Assembly: GCA_900765095.1 (NCBI GenBank)
Contig: CAAFRB010000098.1
Location: 8,482-72,481, forward strand
Source of the DNA: Clostridia bacterium
GTDB taxonomy: Bacteria > Bacillota > Clostridia > TANB77 > UBA1234
Direction: 5' to 3'
DNA length: 64,000 nt
Numbering within the stretch: position 1 is the stretch's first letter; every line of letters starts with the position of its first letter. The translations under genes and the position numbers were made by a program. The notes below the pieces were generated by a model that was not told where the DNA came from, searched no databases, and saw only the letters and a program-made list of their open reading frames with translations. Positions 63,072-64,000 of this stretch are shown here, in pieces.

Positions 63072-63100
63072 TTGACATAATATACCAAACGCCGTAAAAT
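63072..63100 (+). promoter_or_regulatory. sigma-A promoter of the secreted CxxC-repeat gene
   Basis: TTGACA at 63072-63077 and TAAAAT at 63095-63100 with a 17-bp spacer form the same promoter type as before island gene A. The rest of the 62860-63155 gap shows no gene or clear terminator. Confidence 0.7.
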
Positions 63101-63155
63101 ACAGATGTCTTAATACTTTACCGACTCCATTAAATTTTTTGAAGGGGGAATTGGA

Positions 63156-64000
63156 ATGAAACGTCGGTTTATTACTTGGGTGCTCTTGGTTTCAATGTTG
63201 ATTAATTGTTTTTCTATTATTTCTCTTGCTGATGAATGTAAACATATTAATAAAATCGGGCATAGTCCGGTATATGTTTACGAGTACGAAGATGAGAATT
63301 ATCATATTTTGACTGAAATAAGGACGCATTACAAATGTAAAGATTGTGGTGAAAGCTACACGGAGATTGAGCTTTGCTATAATCAACGGAGTGAACACAC
63401 ATTTCAAGATGATGATACCTGTTATGCTTGCGGATATAGACGTGAAGAAGAAAAACACAAGCATAAGTGGAAGTTAGCGTATGCGCCCTGGTATCAATAT
63501 GTTGAGTACAATGAAGATTACCACCAACTTGATAAAATAGTACTTGATTATGCTTGCAAATGTGGTGCAACTAAGACAGATGAACAGCTAGGAAATGGTG
63601 AATTAGAAAGCCATAATTTTAGCGGAGATACTTGTTATACTTGTGGCTACGTAAAAAGATTTGAAGTAGATGATGTGGAGGAAAATAAGCCTGAAGAAAC
63701 TGAAAAGCCTGGAAATTCTTCTGACAATCAGGAAAATACTGATAACAAAAAGGATGAGAATGAAAGCACTCATATTTGCAAATTTAATGAACCGTATCAG
63801 GTATGGATTGGGGCATATACAAACATAAATAGTCAGACACATACACAGCAACGTGTAACGTTTGCATATTGTGTGGATTGTGGAAAAAAGAATGTATTTA
63901 GTAATGAGCCGGAAGTGGTAGAACATACCTTTGAAAACGGAATTTGCAAATGGTGTAAATATGAGCGTAGAGTTTCTATTCCTAATGATGATGCTGAATA
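63156..64000 (+). CDS. secreted protein with repeated CxxC modules (3' end outside window)
   Basis: GAAGGGGGAA precedes ATG 63156. Residues 1-25 are a signal peptide (cleavage near SLA-DE). The rest consists of three modules of about 75-85 residues, each with a Tyr- and His-rich start, a YxCxxCG or YxCxCG pair, a HxF turn and a second CxxC: CKDCGE/CYACGY, CKCGAT/CYTCGY, CVDCGK/CKWCKY. An acidic linker (about residues 168-205) separates modules two and three. Pairs of CxxC suggest zinc-ribbon or disulfide-bonded beds. The frame is open at the window end (281 complete codons). In-frame CGG occurs at 63165 and 63387 without a break. I recognise no named family. Confidence 0.8.
   Translation, partial: MKRRFITWVLLVSMLINCFSIISLADECKHINKIGHSPVYVYEYEDENYHILTEIRTHYKCKDCGESYTEIELCYNQRSEHTFQDDDTCYACGYRREEEKHKHKWKLAYAPWYQYVEYNEDYHQLDKIVLDYACKCGATKTDEQLGNGELESHNFSGDTCYTCGYVKRFEVDDVEENKPEETEKPGNSSDNQENTDNKKDENESTHICKFNEPYQVWIGAYTNINSQTHTQQRVTFAYCVDCGKKNVFSNEPEVVEHTFENGICKWCKYERRVSIPNDDAE

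Noticed and set aside
1..64000. CRISPR arrays, tRNA or rRNA genes, insertion sequences with transposase
   Set aside because: No regularly spaced repeats, cloverleaf genes, rRNA segments or transposase-like proteins were seen.

Overview
The window is AT-rich DNA from an endospore-forming, low-GC Clostridia-type Bacillota, probably an uncultured gut-type lineage. The evidence is a complete spoIIIAA-AH operon, a gerA-type germinant receptor operon, yqfC/yqfD, a PdaA-like deacetylase, the era-yqzL-recO cluster, a sufCBDSU operon, SpoIIIAA-linked efp and a dikinase (ppdK). There are no rRNA or tRNA genes, no CRISPR array and no prophage.

Layout. 1-2626: tail of an atypical gene, a dispersed hairpin repeat, an M14 peptidase and a Cys-rich unknown. 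2776-5285: SSB-like protein, rnhB, rsmD and a coiled-coil protein. 5601-11507: sufCBDSU-mnmA operon behind a consensus sigma-A promoter. 11.6-17.95 kb: an island of visibly higher GC and foreign codon use, holding three secreted proteins, one of them 1380 aa, with two consensus promoters. 18.3-31.2 kb: alcohol dehydrogenase, trmL, secG, a germinant receptor operon on the minus strand, ylbF, an MtaD-like deaminase, recJ, relA and an MBL hydrolase. 31.5-37.7 kb: spoIIIA operon, efp and a zinc-ribbon protein. 37.8-42.3 kb: miaB, a TGS-uridine kinase fusion and small proteins. 43.3-50.8 kb: pdaA-like, yqfC, yqfD, an unknown gene, ybeY, DUF3048, cdd, era, yqzL and recO. 51-62.9 kb: glyS, an ATP-grasp protein, ppdK, MazG-like, CBS, YtvI-like, lemA, DUF3137 and uvrC. 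63.16 kb to the end: a secreted protein built of repeated CxxC modules, cut by the window edge.

Main discovery. Five conserved-type genes (M14 peptidase, the Cys-rich gene at 1723, gerAA, spoIIIAA twice, yqzL) are each broken by a +1 frame change. At all six break points the codon in the zero frame is CGG, and dropping its C gives a GGN glycine codon after which the protein continues. Reading by eye, I found no other in-frame CGG in the ordinary low-GC genes of the window. In the compositionally foreign genes (island, the 53.7-kb small ORF, the 63-kb secreted protein) CGG occurs in frame without a break. This suggests either a recoding system in which CGG is unassigned or slowly read and triggers a +1 shift (or is read as a CGGN four-base glycine codon), or a striking pattern of decay. 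Four of the six sites lie in sporulation or germination genes.

Other points of interest are a ~150-bp multi-hairpin repeat family (one copy inside the spoIIIA operon, next to the spoIIIAG ribosome site), a domain shared by the small island protein and the C-terminus of the giant island protein, a candidate germinant-receptor D subunit of 55 aa, and a terminator hairpin whose 3' arm is the next gene's ribosome-binding site.
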